Source of the DNA: Ectopseudomonas khazarica
GTDB lineage: Bacteria > Pseudomonadota > Gammaproteobacteria > Pseudomonadales > Pseudomonadaceae
Assembly (NCBI RefSeq): GCF_004521985.1
Contig: NZ_SBHZ01000006.1
Span: 248,001-312,000, forward strand
Direction: 5' to 3'
Length of the DNA: 64,000 nt
Shown: positions 25,318 through 37,900 of the stretch, one piece after another
Numbering within the stretch: position 1 is the stretch's first letter
How the letters are laid out: the number at the start of each line of letters is the position of its first letter
The notes under the pieces: model-generated
Database searches by the model: none
Seen by the model: the letters and a program-made list of their open reading frames with translations, nothing else
Told to the model about the DNA's origin: nothing
Translations under genes and position numbers: made by a program

Positions 25318-25356
25318 GGCTGCTTCAAGCTGCAAGCCACAAGCTGCAAGCAAGCG
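25318..25356. repeat. CAAGCTGCAAG repeat element between prkA and yeaH
   Basis: The run cttcaagctgcaagccacaa and the next bases consist of overlapping CAAGC[TC][GA]CAAG units. Nineteen bases (25332-25350, gcaagccacaagctgcaag) recur exactly, in inverted orientation, at 30153-30171 at the end of pdxA. These are dispersed intergenic repeats; here the element lies inside an operon and may affect mRNA stability between prkA and yeaH. Confidence 0.65.
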
Positions 25357-25416
25357 CCGGGCGACCAGCGCTTGCGTTCGTTCCGCCAGCTCGAAGCCTG
25401 GCGCTTGCCGCTGCCG

Positions 25417-27339
25417 TTATTGCGATTTGCGAACCCGCAGATACCACTCCGACAGCAGGCGCACCTGCTTCTCGGTGTAGCCACGCTCGACCATGCGTTT
25501 GACGAAGTCGTTGTGCTTCTGCTGTTCCTCCTTGCTGCCCTTGGCGTTGAAGCTGATGACCGGGAGCAGGTCCTCGGTGTTGGAGAACATCTTCTTCTCG
25601 ATGACCACACGCAGCTTCTCGTAGCTGAGCCAGGTGGGGTTCTTGCCGTTGTTGTTGGCGCGGGCGCGCAGCACGAAGTTGACGATCTCGTTGCGGAAAT
25701 CCTTCGGATTGCTGATGCCCGCCGGCTTCTCGATCTTCTCCAGCTCCTCGTTGAGGGCCACGCGATTGAGGATTTCGCCGGTTTCCGGATCGCGGTACTC
25801 CTGGTCCTGAATCCAGAAGTCGGCGTACAGCACGTAGCGGTCGAAGATGTTCTGGCCGTACTCGCTGTAGGACTCCAGGTAGGCGGTCTGGATCTCCTTG
25901 CCGATGAACTCGATATAGCGCGGCGCCAGGTATTCCTTGATGTAGCGCAGGTAGCGCTCGCGCACTTCGGCCGGGAACTGTTCCTGCTCGATCTGCTGCT
26001 CCAGCACGTAGAGCAGGTGCACCGGGTTGGCGGCTACCTCGTGCGGGTCGAAGTTGAACACCTTGGAAAGGATCTTGAAGGCGAAGCGCGTCGACAGGCC
26101 GTTCATGCCCTCGTCGACACCGGCGGCGTCGCGGTATTCCTGGATCGACTTGGCTTTCGGGTCGGTGTCCTTGAGGTTCTCGCCGTCGTAGACGCGCATC
26201 TTCGAGTAGATGTTGGAGTTTTCCGGCTCCTTCAGGCGGCTGAGCACGGAGAACTGGGCCAGCATCTTCAGAGTGTCCGGCGCGCAATGGGCCTTGGCCA
26301 GCGAGCTGTTGATCAGCAGCTTGTCATAGATGCGCACCTCATCGCTGACGCGCAGGCAGTACGGCACCTTGACGATGTAGATACGGTCGATGAAGGCCTC
26401 GTTGTTCTTGTTGTTGCGGAAGCTGTGCCACTCGGACTCGTTGGAGTGGGCCAGCAGGATGCCGCTGTAGGGAATGGCGCCGAGGCCCTCGGTGCTGTTG
26501 TAGTTGCCCTCCTGGGTGGCGGTGAGCAGCGGGTGCAGCACCTTGATCGGTGCCTTGAACATCTCGACGAACTCCATCAGGCCCTGGTTGGCCCGGCACA
26601 GCGCGCCCGAGTAGCTGTAGGCGTCGGCGTCGTTCTGCGGGAAGTCCTCCAGCTTGCGGATGTCCACCTTGCCGACCAGCGCGGAGATGTCCTGGTTGTT
26701 CTCGTCGCCCGGCTCGGTCTTGGCCACGGCGATCTGGTTGAGGATCGACGGGTAGAGCTTGACCACGCGGAACTGGCTGATGTCGCCGCCGAATTCCTGC
26801 AGGCGCTTGGTCGCCCAGGGCGACATGATCGAGCTGAGGTAGCGGTGCGGGATGCCGTAGTCCTCCTCGAGGATCGCGCCGTCCTCGGTGGCATTGAACA
26901 GCCCCAGGGGCGATTCGAATACCGGTGAGCCCTTGATGGCGTAGAAGGGCACCTTCTCCATCAGTTGCTTGAGCTTTTCGGCCAGCGACGACTTGCCGCC
27001 GCCCACCGGGCCCAGCAGGTAGAGGATCTGTTTCTTCTCTTCCAGGCCCTGCGCCGCGTGGCGGAAGTAGGAGACGATCTGGTCGATGCACTCTTCCATG
27101 CCGTGGAAGTCGGCGAAGGCCGGGTAACGACGGATGACCTTGTTGGAAAAGATTCTGGACAGTCGCGAGTTGCTCGAGGTGTCGAGCAGCTCGGGTTCGC
27201 CGATGGCCATCAGCAGGCGCTCGGCCGCAGTGGCGTAGGCGCTGCGATCCTGCTTGCACAGTTCGAGGTACTCCTGCAGCGAGTACTCCTCCTGGCGGGT
27301 CGCCTCGAAACGCTGTTGGAAGTGACTGAAAATACTCAT
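25417..27339 (-). CDS. prkA: PrkA family AAA+ serine protein kinase/protease
   Basis: The 640-residue protein begins MSIFSHFQQRFEATRQEEYS, carries a AAA+ ATPase with Walker A LLGPVGGGKSSLAEKLK, the region RYPAFADFHGMEECIDQIV, and a C-terminal kinase-like domain. PrkA (YeaG in E. coli) was described as a serine kinase, and later work points to protease activity. The start at 27339 has AGGTGA about 6 bases upstream. It leads prkA-yeaH-spoVR, the conserved stress trio (E. coli yeaG-yeaH-ycgB). Confidence 0.96.
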   Translation of the reverse strand: MSIFSHFQQRFEATRQEEYSLQEYLELCKQDRSAYATAAERLLMAIGEPELLDTSSNSRLSRIFSNKVIRRYPAFADFHGMEECIDQIVSYFRHAAQGLEEKKQILYLLGPVGGGKSSLAEKLKQLMEKVPFYAIKGSPVFESPLGLFNATEDGAILEEDYGIPHRYLSSIMSPWATKRLQEFGGDISQFRVVKLYPSILNQIAVAKTEPGDENNQDISALVGKVDIRKLEDFPQNDADAYSYSGALCRANQGLMEFVEMFKAPIKVLHPLLTATQEGNYNSTEGLGAIPYSGILLAHSNESEWHSFRNNKNNEAFIDRIYIVKVPYCLRVSDEVRIYDKLLINSSLAKAHCAPDTLKMLAQFSVLSRLKEPENSNIYSKMRVYDGENLKDTDPKAKSIQEYRDAAGVDEGMNGLSTRFAFKILSKVFNFDPHEVAANPVHLLYVLEQQIEQEQFPAEVRERYLRYIKEYLAPRYIEFIGKEIQTAYLESYSEYGQNIFDRYVLYADFWIQDQEYRDPETGEILNRVALNEELEKIEKPAGISNPKDFRNEIVNFVLRARANNNGKNPTWLSYEKLRVVIEKKMFSNTEDLLPVISFNAKGSKEEQQKHNDFVKRMVERGYTEKQVRLLSEWYLRVRKSQ

Positions 27340-27623
27340 GACTTCACCTCGCTCGATGCTGAAAGCTGGCTCGGGATCGGTCGTGCGTACAGGTGCTGGG
27401 TAACCCCGGCTCAGAGACAAGTCGGGAAGAATCCCCCAAAACCTAAAAGTCGTTACCGATGGCCCGATGCCGGTTGACCGGCTCTACCTTCAGTGGGATG
27501 GCCTGAGTAACAGGATAGTTCGTTCTGCGAATGGTCAAGGGCGGGACAACGATAACTGAATGTTACCGTGCCTCGGGAAGTGGCGGCAGGCCAGAGCGGG
27601 CGGGGCTTGCCGCTGGGCGAAAT

Positions 27624-27953
27624 TTATTCTTCGGCGCTTTGCGCGGTTTCGTCCGGGTAGGTGGCGCGCCACAGCTCGAAACCACCGTCGAGGCTGTAGA
27701 CGTCGGAGAAGCCCTGGCCGACCAGATAGGCGGCGGCGCCCTGGCTGGAGTTGCCGTGGTAGCAGGAGACGATCAGCGGTGCATCCAGGTCTGCATGGGT
27801 GATGAAGTCATGCAGGGAGTGGTTGTCCAGGTGACGCGAGCCGCTGATGTGGCCGTTGGCGAAGCTGTGCGGGTCGCGGATGTCGACCACCACGGCGCCC
27901 TGGGCGCGCAGTTCTTGTGCCTGTTGCGGGGAGATTCGCTTGAATTCGCTCAT
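27624..27953 (-). CDS. glpE: Thiosulfate sulfurtransferase GlpE (single rhodanese domain)
   Basis: The 109-residue protein is one rhodanese domain with the active-site loop SCYHGNSS (Cys64), [18 protein letters not shown] near the N terminus and [13 protein letters not shown] at the end. It transfers sulfur from thiosulfate to acceptors such as cyanide or thioredoxin. It follows apaH by 41 bases on the same strand, as in P. aeruginosa, so it is probably the tail of the lptD-to-apaH operon. Confidence 0.95.
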   Translation of the reverse strand: MSEFKRISPQQAQELRAQGAVVVDIRDPHSFANGHISGSRHLDNHSLHDFITHADLDAPLIVSCYHGNSSQGAAAYLVGQGFSDVYSLDGGFELWRATYPDETAQSAEE

Positions 27954-27994
27954 GTTCGGGGCCTATGCGTGATTCGTGGGAGCGCTGCTGGCGC

Positions 27995-28813
27995 TCATGC
28001 CTTGGGGCAGGTGCAGCGATGGAGTTCGCCGCTGTCGACGTCGAGCAGGGTCATCGCACCGCCCCAGACGCAGCCGGTGTCGAGGGCATGCAGGCCGGGT
28101 TCCCGGCAGTTGCCTTCCAGTGCGGCCCAGTGGCCGAAGATGATCTTCTCGCCGCGCATCTTGCGCTGTGGATGGCTGAACCAGGGGGCGAAGCCGGGGG
28201 GCGCATTGCCGATGCCTTCCTTGGTTTTCAGATCCAGGGTGCCGTCGGCGGTACAGAAGCGCATGCGGGTAAAGTAGTTGGTGATCACCCGCAGGCGCGT
28301 CACGCCACTCAGCTCCCGGTTCCATTTCGCCGGCTCGTTGCCGTACATGCCGTCGAGAAACAGCGGCAGGCGCGCGTCATCGCGCAGGACTTCCTCGACC
28401 TCGGCCGCGCGGCGCAGGGCCTTGCTCAGGGTCCATTGCGGCGGAATGCCGGCATGCACCAGGGTGACCTTGCGTTCGGCGTCGTGGTGTACCAGCTTCT
28501 GCAGGCGCAGCCAGTCGAGCAGGTCGGCGCGGTCCGGGGCGTCGAGGATCTCGCGCAGGGTGTCGCCCTTCTTCAGGCGCTCGATATTGTGCGCCACGGC
28601 CAGCAGGTGCAGGTCATGGTTGCCCAGGACGCAGGTCACGGCCTGGCGGATGCTGTAGAGGAAACGCAGGGTCTCCAGCGACTGCGGGCCGCGGTTGACC
28701 AGGTCGCCGACCAGCCAGAGCCGGTCCCTGGTCGGGTCGAAGGCGACTCGTTCGAGCAGGCATTGCAGCGGTTTCAGGCAGCCCTGCAGGTCACCCACGG
28801 CATACACGGCCAT
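27995..28813 (-). CDS. apaH: Symmetrical bis(5'-nucleosyl)-tetraphosphatase
   Basis: The 272-residue calcineurin-like phosphoesterase has the metal motifs [36 protein letters not shown] and VHAGIPP. It hydrolyses Ap4A to two ADP and in E. coli removes Np4 caps from RNA. Its ATG shares one base with the apaG stop (coupled translation). Confidence 0.97.
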   Translation of the reverse strand: MAVYAVGDLQGCLKPLQCLLERVAFDPTRDRLWLVGDLVNRGPQSLETLRFLYSIRQAVTCVLGNHDLHLLAVAHNIERLKKGDTLREILDAPDRADLLDWLRLQKLVHHDAERKVTLVHAGIPPQWTLSKALRRAAEVEEVLRDDARLPLFLDGMYGNEPAKWNRELSGVTRLRVITNYFTRMRFCTADGTLDLKTKEGIGNAPPGFAPWFSHPQRKMRGEKIIFGHWAALEGNCREPGLHALDTGCVWGGAMTLLDVDSGELHRCTCPKA

Positions 28814-29193
28814 CAGTGCAGGGCTCCCGGCATTGCCAGGCGGAAGGGAACGATGATGGCGTCGAAGCGTTTGCCGTCCTCGGCGAGCATCTGGTAGCTG
28901 CCCTGCATGGTACCCACCTGCGTGGCCATGACCGTGCCACTGCTGTAGGTGTGGCTGGCGCCCGGCGCGATGTGCGGCTGCTGGCCGATGACGCCGGCGC
29001 CGCGCACTTCCTGCACGCGGCCGTCGCCGTCGGTGATGATCCAGTGGCGCGACAGCAGCTGCGCCGGCAACTCGCCGTTATTGACGATGGTCACCTTGTA
29101 GGAGAACGCGTACCGGCTCTGCTCCGGCTGCGATTGCGCGGGCAGGTAGCGAGTGGTGACGCTGACGTCGATCTGATAACGAGGGTCGGACAT
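28813..29193 (-). CDS. apaG: ApaG (Co2+/Mg2+ efflux-associated protein)
   Basis: The 126-residue protein is the single-domain ApaG beta-sandwich: [58 protein letters not shown] and [20 protein letters not shown]. Function in bacteria is unclear; mutants show altered cobalt resistance. It follows rsmA by 29 bases and overlaps apaH by one. Confidence 0.97.
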   Translation of the reverse strand: MSDPRYQIDVSVTTRYLPAQSQPEQSRYAFSYKVTIVNNGELPAQLLSRHWIITDGDGRVQEVRGAGVIGQQPHIAPGASHTYSSGTVMATQVGTMQGSYQMLAEDGKRFDAIIVPFRLAMPGALH

Positions 29194-29222
29194 GCAGGAA
29201 ACCCGTTGAGCGTGATTGCAGT

Positions 29223-30032
29223 TTAGTCCTGAGCCGCGCCGGGCTGCAGGGCCAGCTGGTCGGCCAGGCGGACGAAGGCGGCCAGGTCCAGCTGTTCGGG
29301 GCGCAGGCTGCCGTCCACCCCGGCGGCCTCGATGGCCTCGGCCGGCAGCAGCTGCTTGAGCGTGTTGCGCAGGGTCTTGCGGCGCTGGTTGAAGGCCTCG
29401 CGGACGACGCGCTCCAGCAGGCGATGGTCCTTGGCCGGGTGCGGCAAGGTCTCATGCGGGACCAGGCGCACGATGGCCGAGTCGACCTTCGGCGGCGGAT
29501 TGAAGGCGCCGGGGCCGACGTTGAACAGATGCTCCACGCGGCAGTGGTACTGCACCATGATCGACAGGCGGCCCCAGTCACCGCCGCCAGGACCGGCGGC
29601 CATGCGCTCGACCACTTCCTTCTGCAGCGTGAAGTGCATGTCGCGAATCAGCGGCGCGTTGTCCAGCAGGTGGAAAATCAGCGGCGTGGAGATGTTGTAG
29701 GGCAGGTTGCCGACCACGCGCAGGCTGTGCGGCGCGGCCTCGAGGCGGGAAAAGTCGAACTTCAGCGCATCGCCCTGATTCAGGCGAAAGCGCGGGTTGT
29801 CGCCGAACTTGTTCTGCAGGATGGGAATCAGGTCGAGGTCCAGCTCGATCACGTCGAGTTGCGCGCCGCTACCCAGCAGGCCTTCGGTCAGAGCGCCCTG
29901 GCCCGGGCCGATCTCCAGCAGGCGCTCGCCTTCCTTGGCGCGTATGGCGCGCAGGATACGGTCGATCACGCCGGCATCATGCAGGAAGTTCTGGCCGAAG
30001 CGCTTGCGCGCGCGGTGTTGGTATTCGGACAT
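29223..30032 (-). CDS. rsmA: 16S rRNA (adenine1518/1519-N6)-dimethyltransferase
   Basis: The 269-residue protein (KsgA) begins [19 protein letters not shown], has the SAM-binding [16 protein letters not shown], the catalytic NLPYNISTP loop and the C-terminal [17 protein letters not shown]. It dimethylates two adjacent adenines in helix 45 of 16S rRNA as a late check on 30S assembly. The start at 30032 matches the family; upstream in-frame codons come from the repeat at 30040. Confidence 0.98.
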   Translation of the reverse strand: MSEYQHRARKRFGQNFLHDAGVIDRILRAIRAKEGERLLEIGPGQGALTEGLLGSGAQLDVIELDLDLIPILQNKFGDNPRFRLNQGDALKFDFSRLEAAPHSLRVVGNLPYNISTPLIFHLLDNAPLIRDMHFTLQKEVVERMAAGPGGGDWGRLSIMVQYHCRVEHLFNVGPGAFNPPPKVDSAIVRLVPHETLPHPAKDHRLLERVVREAFNQRRKTLRNTLKQLLPAEAIEAAGVDGSLRPEQLDLAAFVRLADQLALQPGAAQD

Positions 30033-30039
30033 GGAGCAG

Positions 30040-30175
30040 CTCCAGGCTTCAAGCTGCAAGCGTCAAGCAAGAGCGTAAAGCGAAAAGGTAAAGAGGAGAA
30101 GCTTATCAGCTGGGGCCGCCCCCGGCATCCATGCGGTGGCTTGAGCCTTCAACTTGCAGCTTGTGGCTTGCCGCC
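30040..30175. repeat. Inverted pair of CAAGCTGCAAG repeats between pdxA and rsmA
   Basis: A left copy (30043-30064, cttcaagctgcaagcgtcaa) and a right copy in the opposite orientation (30147-30171, with cttgcagcttgtggcttgcc) flank about 80 bases that include an A/G-rich tract. The right copy shares 19 identical bases with the element at 25332-25350. The right copy includes the pdxA stop codon and its last codons, so the repeat has become coding. Confidence 0.65.
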
Positions 30176-31159
30176 CCTGGCTGCTGCCATCTGGTAGGCA
30201 GTTTGCAGGGCGACCTGCAGGCTGCCGATGTCCACCTTGCCAGTGCCGGCCAGGTCGAGCGCGGTACCATGGTCCACCGAGGTGCGGATGATCGGCAGCC
30301 CCAGGGTGACGTTCAGCGCGGCGCCGAAGCCCTTGAACTTGAGCACCGGCAGGCCCTGATCGTGATACATGGCCAGCACCGCGTCGGCCTGGTCCAGGTA
30401 CTTGGGGGTGAACAGGGTGTCGGCTGGCAGCGGGCCGATGAGGTTCATGCCCTCGGCACGCAGGTGCTGCAGCGTCGGCTCGATGATGTCGATCTCCTCG
30501 CGCCCCAGGTGGCCGCCTTCGCCGGCGTGCGGATTGAGCCCGCAGACCAGGATGCGCGGCGCGGCGATGCCGAACTTGCTGCACAGGTCGGCGTGCAGGA
30601 TGCGGGTGACACGCTCCAGGCGCTCCGCGGTGATCGCGGCCGCGACATCCTTGAGCGGCAGGTGGGTGGTGACCAGGGCCACGCGCAGGCCGTGGGTCGC
30701 CAGCATCATCACCACCTGCGAGGTCTGGGTGAGGTCGGCGAGAAACTCGGTGTGGCCGGAGAAGGCGATGCCCGCCTCGTTGATCACGCCCTTGTGCACG
30801 GGGGCCGTGATCATCCCGGCGAAGGTGCCATCCAGGCAGCCCTGGGCTGCGCGGGTGAGGGTCTGCAGGACATAGCCGGCGTTGGCGGGTGTCAGCTTGC
30901 CTGGTTCTGCGGCGACGGCCAGGGGCGTGTCCCAGACATACAGGCTGCCCGCCACTGCGGGAGCGTCCGGCCATCGCTGCGGCTCGACCGCCAGCAGCTC
31001 GATGGACAGGCCCAGTTGCCTGGCGCGCTCGGCCAGCAGTTCACGGCTGGCGATCGCCACCAGCGGCGCCGGTTGCGCCTCGCGTGCCAGCAGCAGGCAG
31101 AGGTCGGGACCGATGCCGGCTGGCTCGCCTGGGGTGAGGGCAAAGCGGGGGAGCGTCAT
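30149..31159 (-). CDS. pdxA: 4-hydroxythreonine-4-phosphate dehydrogenase
   Basis: The 336-residue enzyme of pyridoxal phosphate synthesis starts [20 protein letters not shown] and shows the metal-binding [52 protein letters not shown] and [16 protein letters not shown]. The start at 31159 matches the family start ([10 protein letters not shown] near residue 10). The final residues GGKPQAAS are encoded by the dispersed repeat at 30153-30171, so the natural end of the protein has probably been replaced or extended by the repeat. It lies between surA and rsmA. Confidence 0.96.
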   Translation of the reverse strand: MTLPRFALTPGEPAGIGPDLCLLLAREAQPAPLVAIASRELLAERARQLGLSIELLAVEPQRWPDAPAVAGSLYVWDTPLAVAAEPGKLTPANAGYVLQTLTRAAQGCLDGTFAGMITAPVHKGVINEAGIAFSGHTEFLADLTQTSQVVMMLATHGLRVALVTTHLPLKDVAAAITAERLERVTRILHADLCSKFGIAAPRILVCGLNPHAGEGGHLGREEIDIIEPTLQHLRAEGMNLIGPLPADTLFTPKYLDQADAVLAMYHDQGLPVLKFKGFGAALNVTLGLPIIRTSVDHGTALDLAGTGKVDIGSLQVALQTAYQMAAARGGKPQAAS

Positions 31160-31213
31160 GGCGGATCTCTGTGCGGGCGACGGGGCGTCAGTGTACGCCG
31201 CCGGGCCGATAAC

Positions 31214-31239
31214 GAAAAAGCCCGGCACAGGGCCGGGCT
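31214..31239 (-). terminator. Stem-loop terminator between surA and pdxA
   Basis: On the minus strand AGCCCGGC-CCTGT-GCCGGGCT is followed by TTTTTC. It lies 20 bases after the surA stop and would cut the lptD-surA transcript before pdxA, at least partly, since the downstream genes are closely packed on the same strand. Confidence 0.8.
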
Positions 31240-31258
31240 CGTTCAGACAGCGTCGCTG

Positions 31259-32557
31259 TTACAGCTTGGTCTCGACGTAGGCTTCGTCGCGGATCTGGCG
31301 CAGCCAGGCCTGCAGCTCTTCGTCGTACTTGCGGTTGCGCAGCAGGTTGGCGGCCTGTTGCTCACGGAACTGCTCGCTGGTATCGGTGGCGCGACGGCCC
31401 AGTACCTGCAGCACGTGCCAGCCGTAGGGGCTCTTGAACGGCTTGGACAGTTCGCCGCTCGGCGTGTCGTTCATGACCTTGCGGAACTCCGGCACCAGCG
31501 CGTTCGGGTCGATCCAGTTGAGGTCGCCACCGTTGAGGGCTGAACCCGGATCTTCCGAGAAGTTCTTCGCCAGTTCGGCGAAGTCTTCCCCTGCGAGGAT
31601 GCGCTGATAGAGACGCTCGACCAGGCGACGGGTCTCGGCTTCGCTGCGGATCTCGCTCGGCTTGATCAGGATGTGGCGCACATGCACTTCGTCACGTACC
31701 TGGGTGTCGCCGCCACGCTTCTCGGTCAGCTTGAGGATGATGAAGCCGCCGGGCGTACGTACCGGCTCGGTCACTTCGCCCGGGCTGAGGGCGCTGACCA
31801 TGCTGTCGAACGGCGGTGGCAGCTGGCCGGCCTTGCGCCAGCCCATCTCGCCGCCTTCCAGGGCGTTCTCGCTGGCCGAGCGAGCCACGGCCAGCTGGGC
31901 GAAGTCCGCACCCTGTTGCAGTTGCTGATACAGCTCCTGCGCCTGGCGGTCGGCGGCCTGGATCTCGCTGGACGATGCGCCTTCGGATACCGGAATGAGG
32001 ATGTTGGCCAGGCGGAATTCTTCCGACAGCTGCATCTTGCCCAGGTCGGAGGCGAGGAAGTTCTGCACTTCCTGGTCGGTGACCTGGATGCGCTCGGCGA
32101 CGCGACGCTGGCGTACGCGGCTGATGATCATCTCGCGGCGCACCTGGTCACGGGCGTCGTCGTAGGACAGGCCGTCGCGCGCCAGTGCCTGGCGGAACTG
32201 CTCCAGGGACATGCCGTTGCGCTGGGCGATGGTGCCCATGGCCTGGTTCAGCTCCTCGTCGGTGATGCGAATGCCGGAGCGCTCGCCGATCTGCAGCTGA
32301 ATGTTCTCGATGATCAGGCGCTCGAGCACCTGTTGGCTGAGCACGTGCTCGGGCGGCAGGGTGCCGCCACGCTTGTCGATGGTCTGCTGAACTTCGCGCA
32401 GACGCGCGTCGAGCTGGCTCTGCATGACTACGTCGTTGTCGACGATGGCCACGACGCGATCCAGAGGGCGAACCTGGGCCTGAGCCGTTGCCGCCAGCAG
32501 TGCTGCGCCCAACAGCAGGGGGCGCAGGCAATCAGAAAGCTTGGTCTTCACGTTCAC
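31259..32557 (-). CDS. surA: Periplasmic chaperone / peptidyl-prolyl isomerase SurA
   Basis: The 432-residue protein has a signal peptide (ending about ATAQAQ, residue 28), an N-terminal chaperone domain ([19 protein letters not shown]), two parvulin-type PPIase domains (first around 175-275 with [11 protein letters not shown]; second around 285-385 with [12 protein letters not shown]) and a C-terminal helix. It escorts outer-membrane proteins, LptD among them, to the Bam complex. The first codon is GTG; a second in-frame GTG two codons later is equally possible (giving MKTKLSDC). It overlaps the end of lptD by 26 bases. Confidence 0.97.
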   Translation of the reverse strand: MNVKTKLSDCLRPLLLGAALLAATAQAQVRPLDRVVAIVDNDVVMQSQLDARLREVQQTIDKRGGTLPPEHVLSQQVLERLIIENIQLQIGERSGIRITDEELNQAMGTIAQRNGMSLEQFRQALARDGLSYDDARDQVRREMIISRVRQRRVAERIQVTDQEVQNFLASDLGKMQLSEEFRLANILIPVSEGASSSEIQAADRQAQELYQQLQQGADFAQLAVARSASENALEGGEMGWRKAGQLPPPFDSMVSALSPGEVTEPVRTPGGFIILKLTEKRGGDTQVRDEVHVRHILIKPSEIRSEAETRRLVERLYQRILAGEDFAELAKNFSEDPGSALNGGDLNWIDPNALVPEFRKVMNDTPSGELSKPFKSPYGWHVLQVLGRRATDTSEQFREQQAANLLRNRKYDEELQAWLRQIRDEAYVETKL

Positions 32558-35324
32558 GGTAACCTTGAATGCCTTGGTCGAGGAAAGATTCCACCTTGTT
32601 GCCTACGACGCCGCCGAGGCCCTTGAGGACGATCTGCAGGAAGATGCCGCGGTCCGCCTCGTCGTTGAGCGAGGGGTTGAGGCTGACTTCGTCGTAGTCG
32701 ATCCAGTAGCGGTTGATCAGGCGCAGCTTCCAGCAGCAACTGTCGTACTCGAAACCACCGAAGGCTTCGAGGGTGCGGTTGCGCCCGTAGTCGTACTGCC
32801 AGCGCGAGATCAGGCTCCACTGCGGGGCGACTGGCCAGATGACGGAGAAGTCATGCTGGTCGATCTTGTAGTAGTCCTTGATGTAGTTCGGGTTCGGTTG
32901 CCCGTCGATAGTCGGGTTGCCGTAGTCCGGGTTGGTGGTCCAGGTGCCGCTGTCACGGTCGTAGCGCACGGTGTCGTTACGATAGCGATAGCCGAAGTTG
33001 ACCACCTTGTTCGGGTTGGCTTCCGGTTGGTAGTGGAACATCGCGCTGCCCGAGCGGGTCGCGTGCTGGTCCGGGTCCCAGTTGAAGGTCGAGGAGAAGC
33101 GCCAGTCGCGGTTGAAGCGATACAGGTATTCCAGAGCGTACGGTGATACGTCTGCGGTTGACTCGGCGCGGGCGCGGTAATCGATGCCGGCCAGCTGTAC
33201 CTTGCGGTCTTCGAAGTAGAAGGCCTGGCCGATGCTGACACGCTGGCGCTCGAAGCCGTTAGGCTCGATCCAGCGGCTGGTCAGACCCAGCGACAGCTTG
33301 TTCTCGTCACCGATGCGATCCTTGCCGCTGAAGCGGTTCTCGCGCCACAGCGAGGCGTAGCTGAAGGTCGGTTCGCCGGTGTCGAAGATCGGGATGTCGG
33401 TCTGGTCTTCTTCCGGCACGTAGAGGTAGAACGCACGCGGCTCCAGGGTCTGGCGGAAGCCCTTGCCGAACAGCTGGGTGTTGCGGTCGAAGTACAGACC
33501 GCTGTCGACACTGAACAGGCCGACGCCTCGGCTCTGCGTACCTTTGTACTTCTGTTCGGCCAGCAAGGTGTCCTTGCCCTGCTGATCCAGGCTGATGTCG
33601 TAGTTGGTCTGGAAGTACTTGACCTGCGGCTTGATGAAGCCCCAGGACCAGTTCAATGGCAGGCTGACGCCTGGCTCCAGATGCAGCCGATCACCGGTGG
33701 CGCGTTCAAGGCCCTGGATACGGGTGTCATACCAGCTTTGTTCGGCAACACCGTCCTGGTTGATGAAGTTGCCAGAGCGCAGGTTGCGATCGAAGCGCAC
33801 GTATTCGGTGCCATAGGTGAAATCCAGGCCGCCCGGGTTGAACGGCAGCTTGCCGTCCAGGGTGATCTGCGGCAAACGGTCGTACGGCGTCACGTCGGTG
33901 ATGTTGGCCAGCTCATACGCATGCAGGTTCAGGCGCGCGGTGTAGCTTTCGCCACGGTAGCTCAGGGTGCCACGCTGGTTGACGTAGGTTGCCGTCTCGA
34001 TGCCCAGGTCGGTGTTCAGATCCTGGAAATAGTACGGGTCACTGATGTCGGTGTAGTCGACCTCAGCCAGCAGGCGCGAATTCAGGCCCTGTTTGTGCTG
34101 CCAGCTGTACATCCAGCGCTGGTCTTCGTACTCGGACTGCAGCTTGCGCTCGTCTTCGCTGTCGTTCAGCCAGGCGCCCCCGACCTGACCCTCGCTGCTT
34201 TCCGTCAGGTAGCGGAACTCGCCTTCCATCAACAGGCCGCGCTTGGCCATGTAGGTGGGGTACAGGGTGGCGTCGTAGTTCGGCGCGAGGTTGAAGTAGT
34301 AGGGCGTCTGCAGCGAGAAGCCGTTGCCGCTCGAACTGCCGAAGCTGGGCGGCAGGAAGCCGGACTGGCGACGGTCGTCGATCGGGAAGTAGATGTACGG
34401 CGTGTAGAACACCGGAATGTCCTTGACCCGCAGCGTCACGTTGGTCGCGGTGCCGAAGCCGGTCGCCGGGTTCAGGGTGATGTTGTTGCCTTTCAGGTGC
34501 CAGGCATTGTCACCCGGCTCGCAGCGGGTGTAGGTGCCGTCCTTGAGGCGGATGATCGCAGTCTCTTCGCGCTTGGCGTAGAGCGCGCTGCCGCGTACGT
34601 GAGCCTGATGCATGACGTACTCGGCGTTGTCGATCTTGGCTTCGCCGTTGTCGAGTTGCAGCTCGGCGCGGTCACCGACGACCAGCGTACCCTTGTCGCG
34701 CAGGCGTACGTTGCCGACCAGTTCGCCACGGTTTTCCGTCTGGTGCAGGCTGGCCTCGTTGGCTTCGACCTGCAGGCCGGACTGACGCAGCACCACGTCA
34801 CCAGCGAGGGTGGCGATCTGCTTTTCCTGCTCGAAACGCGAAGCCTTGGCCGACACGTACATCGGCGCTTCGTCCAGCGGCGTGGTGTCATCCATGCCTG
34901 GGCGCAAGGGCTCGACATAGGCGCCTGCGCAGTACGGACCGGCTTCGGCCAGTTGCGCGGCGGTCAACTTGTCACGCGGGACCCAGTCCAGGTGGCTGTA
35001 GTCGGCACTGCGCGAGGCGAGTGCGCGGCCCGCGCTTTCGGTGACCAGCACCACGGCGGCGTCCTGCTTGGCGACAGCCTCGCTGGTCGTACCTGCGGTC
35101 GTGCCAGCAGTCGCGCTGACCGCGTTGCGGCTGTGCTGCGGGCGAGGTGGCAGGGCACTGGTGGCTGTCTTCGGCGCACAGGCCCAGCCGCCCGCAGGCG
35201 ACACCTGGCAATCGTATTGCTCGGCGGCAAAGGACTGTAGGCTGAACACGGGCTGTAGGGCCAGAAAGCTGCCGGTAACCAGCAGTGGAAATTTCTTGCG
35301 GAACGCGGGGTGTTTTACTGCCAT
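32532..35324 (-). CDS. lptD: LPS-assembly outer-membrane protein LptD
   Basis: The 930-residue protein has a signal peptide ([20 protein letters not shown]...), a Pseudomonas-type N-terminal insert, an OstA/LptA-like periplasmic beta-jellyroll (about 170-320) and a 26-strand beta-barrel. The cysteines needed for inter-domain disulfides are visible: two near the mature N terminus ([13 protein letters not shown]) and the adjacent pair in [10 protein letters not shown]. With LptE it places LPS in the outer leaflet. The start at 35324 gives a proper signal peptide; upstream in-frame codons do not. lptD, surA and pdxA form the usual envelope operon, divergent from amgK. Confidence 0.97.
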   Translation of the reverse strand: MAVKHPAFRKKFPLLVTGSFLALQPVFSLQSFAAEQYDCQVSPAGGWACAPKTATSALPPRPQHSRNAVSATAGTTAGTTSEAVAKQDAAVVLVTESAGRALASRSADYSHLDWVPRDKLTAAQLAEAGPYCAGAYVEPLRPGMDDTTPLDEAPMYVSAKASRFEQEKQIATLAGDVVLRQSGLQVEANEASLHQTENRGELVGNVRLRDKGTLVVGDRAELQLDNGEAKIDNAEYVMHQAHVRGSALYAKREETAIIRLKDGTYTRCEPGDNAWHLKGNNITLNPATGFGTATNVTLRVKDIPVFYTPYIYFPIDDRRQSGFLPPSFGSSSGNGFSLQTPYYFNLAPNYDATLYPTYMAKRGLLMEGEFRYLTESSEGQVGGAWLNDSEDERKLQSEYEDQRWMYSWQHKQGLNSRLLAEVDYTDISDPYYFQDLNTDLGIETATYVNQRGTLSYRGESYTARLNLHAYELANITDVTPYDRLPQITLDGKLPFNPGGLDFTYGTEYVRFDRNLRSGNFINQDGVAEQSWYDTRIQGLERATGDRLHLEPGVSLPLNWSWGFIKPQVKYFQTNYDISLDQQGKDTLLAEQKYKGTQSRGVGLFSVDSGLYFDRNTQLFGKGFRQTLEPRAFYLYVPEEDQTDIPIFDTGEPTFSYASLWRENRFSGKDRIGDENKLSLGLTSRWIEPNGFERQRVSIGQAFYFEDRKVQLAGIDYRARAESTADVSPYALEYLYRFNRDWRFSSTFNWDPDQHATRSGSAMFHYQPEANPNKVVNFGYRYRNDTVRYDRDSGTWTTNPDYGNPTIDGQPNPNYIKDYYKIDQHDFSVIWPVAPQWSLISRWQYDYGRNRTLEAFGGFEYDSCCWKLRLINRYWIDYDEVSLNPSLNDEADRGIFLQIVLKGLGGVVGNKVESFLDQGIQGYREREDQAF

Positions 35325-35448
35325 CTTGTTAGTCCGGGCTTCCTGCGCGCTATCGGCCCGGGGGCCGCACGCCTCTCGATGGGCTGAAAAAGATGCTGGA
35401 TAATAAAGCATGACCCGCGCAACGGCTAGCGCCGTCGGAGACCCCTTG

Positions 35449-37141
<1,693 letters not shown>

Positions 37142-37142
<1 letters not shown>

Positions 37143-37900
37143 TGCTGTGGCCGGCCACTCTGCTCGGTGCGGCGGCGGGGCTTGCCCTCGCCAGCATTCC
37201 CGGCGCGTTGCTGGGTGGCCTGCTTGGCCAGGTGCTGGATCGACGCCTGCGTCTGCAGGGGTGGGACAACCTGCGTGAGCGCCTTGGCCGCGCTACGCCT
37301 GGCGACGACCAGCTGTTGTTCCTGATGCTCGGGCGCCTGGCCAAGAGTGACGGGCGGGTGGTGCAGAGTCACATCCAGCAGGCCCGTTCGGAAATGCAGC
37401 GCCTGGGCCTGGACGAGGCGGGCCAGCGCCGCGCCATCGAGTCCTTCGCGCGCGGCAAGACCGGGCGTGACAACCTGCGCACGCCGCTGCAGCGTCAGCG
37501 CGAGCGGGCCGATGCGCTGTTGCGGGCCTGCTGGCGCATGGCCTGGGTCGACGGGCGGGTGTCGCCCAGCGAGCACGAGCTGATCCTGCTGTGGGGCAAG
37601 TGGCTCGGCTGGGACAGTGCACGCCTGGAGCGCCTGGGCGAGGAGTATGCGCCGCGCCGCAGCCAGCAGCCGGCCCCGGCGGGTGGCAGCTACCAGGAGG
37701 CGCTGCGCCTGCTCGGGGTCAGCGAGAGCAGCGAGCCCGAGCAGATCAAGCGCGCCTATCGTCGTCTGCTCAGTCGCCATCACCCGGACAAACTGGCCGG
37801 TTCCGGCGCCTCGCCCGAGCGGATTCGCGAAGCGACCGAGACCACGCGCCAGCTGCATCAGGCCTATGCGCTGATTCGTCAGCGCCGGGACCTGCGCTAG
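37142..37900 (+). CDS. djlA: DjlA-like co-chaperone: TerB domain plus C-terminal J domain
   Basis: The 252-residue protein has a glycine-rich N-terminal transmembrane segment (about residues 3-29), a TerB-like helical domain (about 50-160) and a C-terminal J domain (about 185-250) with the HPD motif in SRHHPDKL. It should stimulate DnaK from the inner membrane. It starts with GTG inside the murU stop (TAGTG). Its stop codon TAG overlaps the stop of the convergent DUF3530 gene at a CTAG palindrome. Confidence 0.9.
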
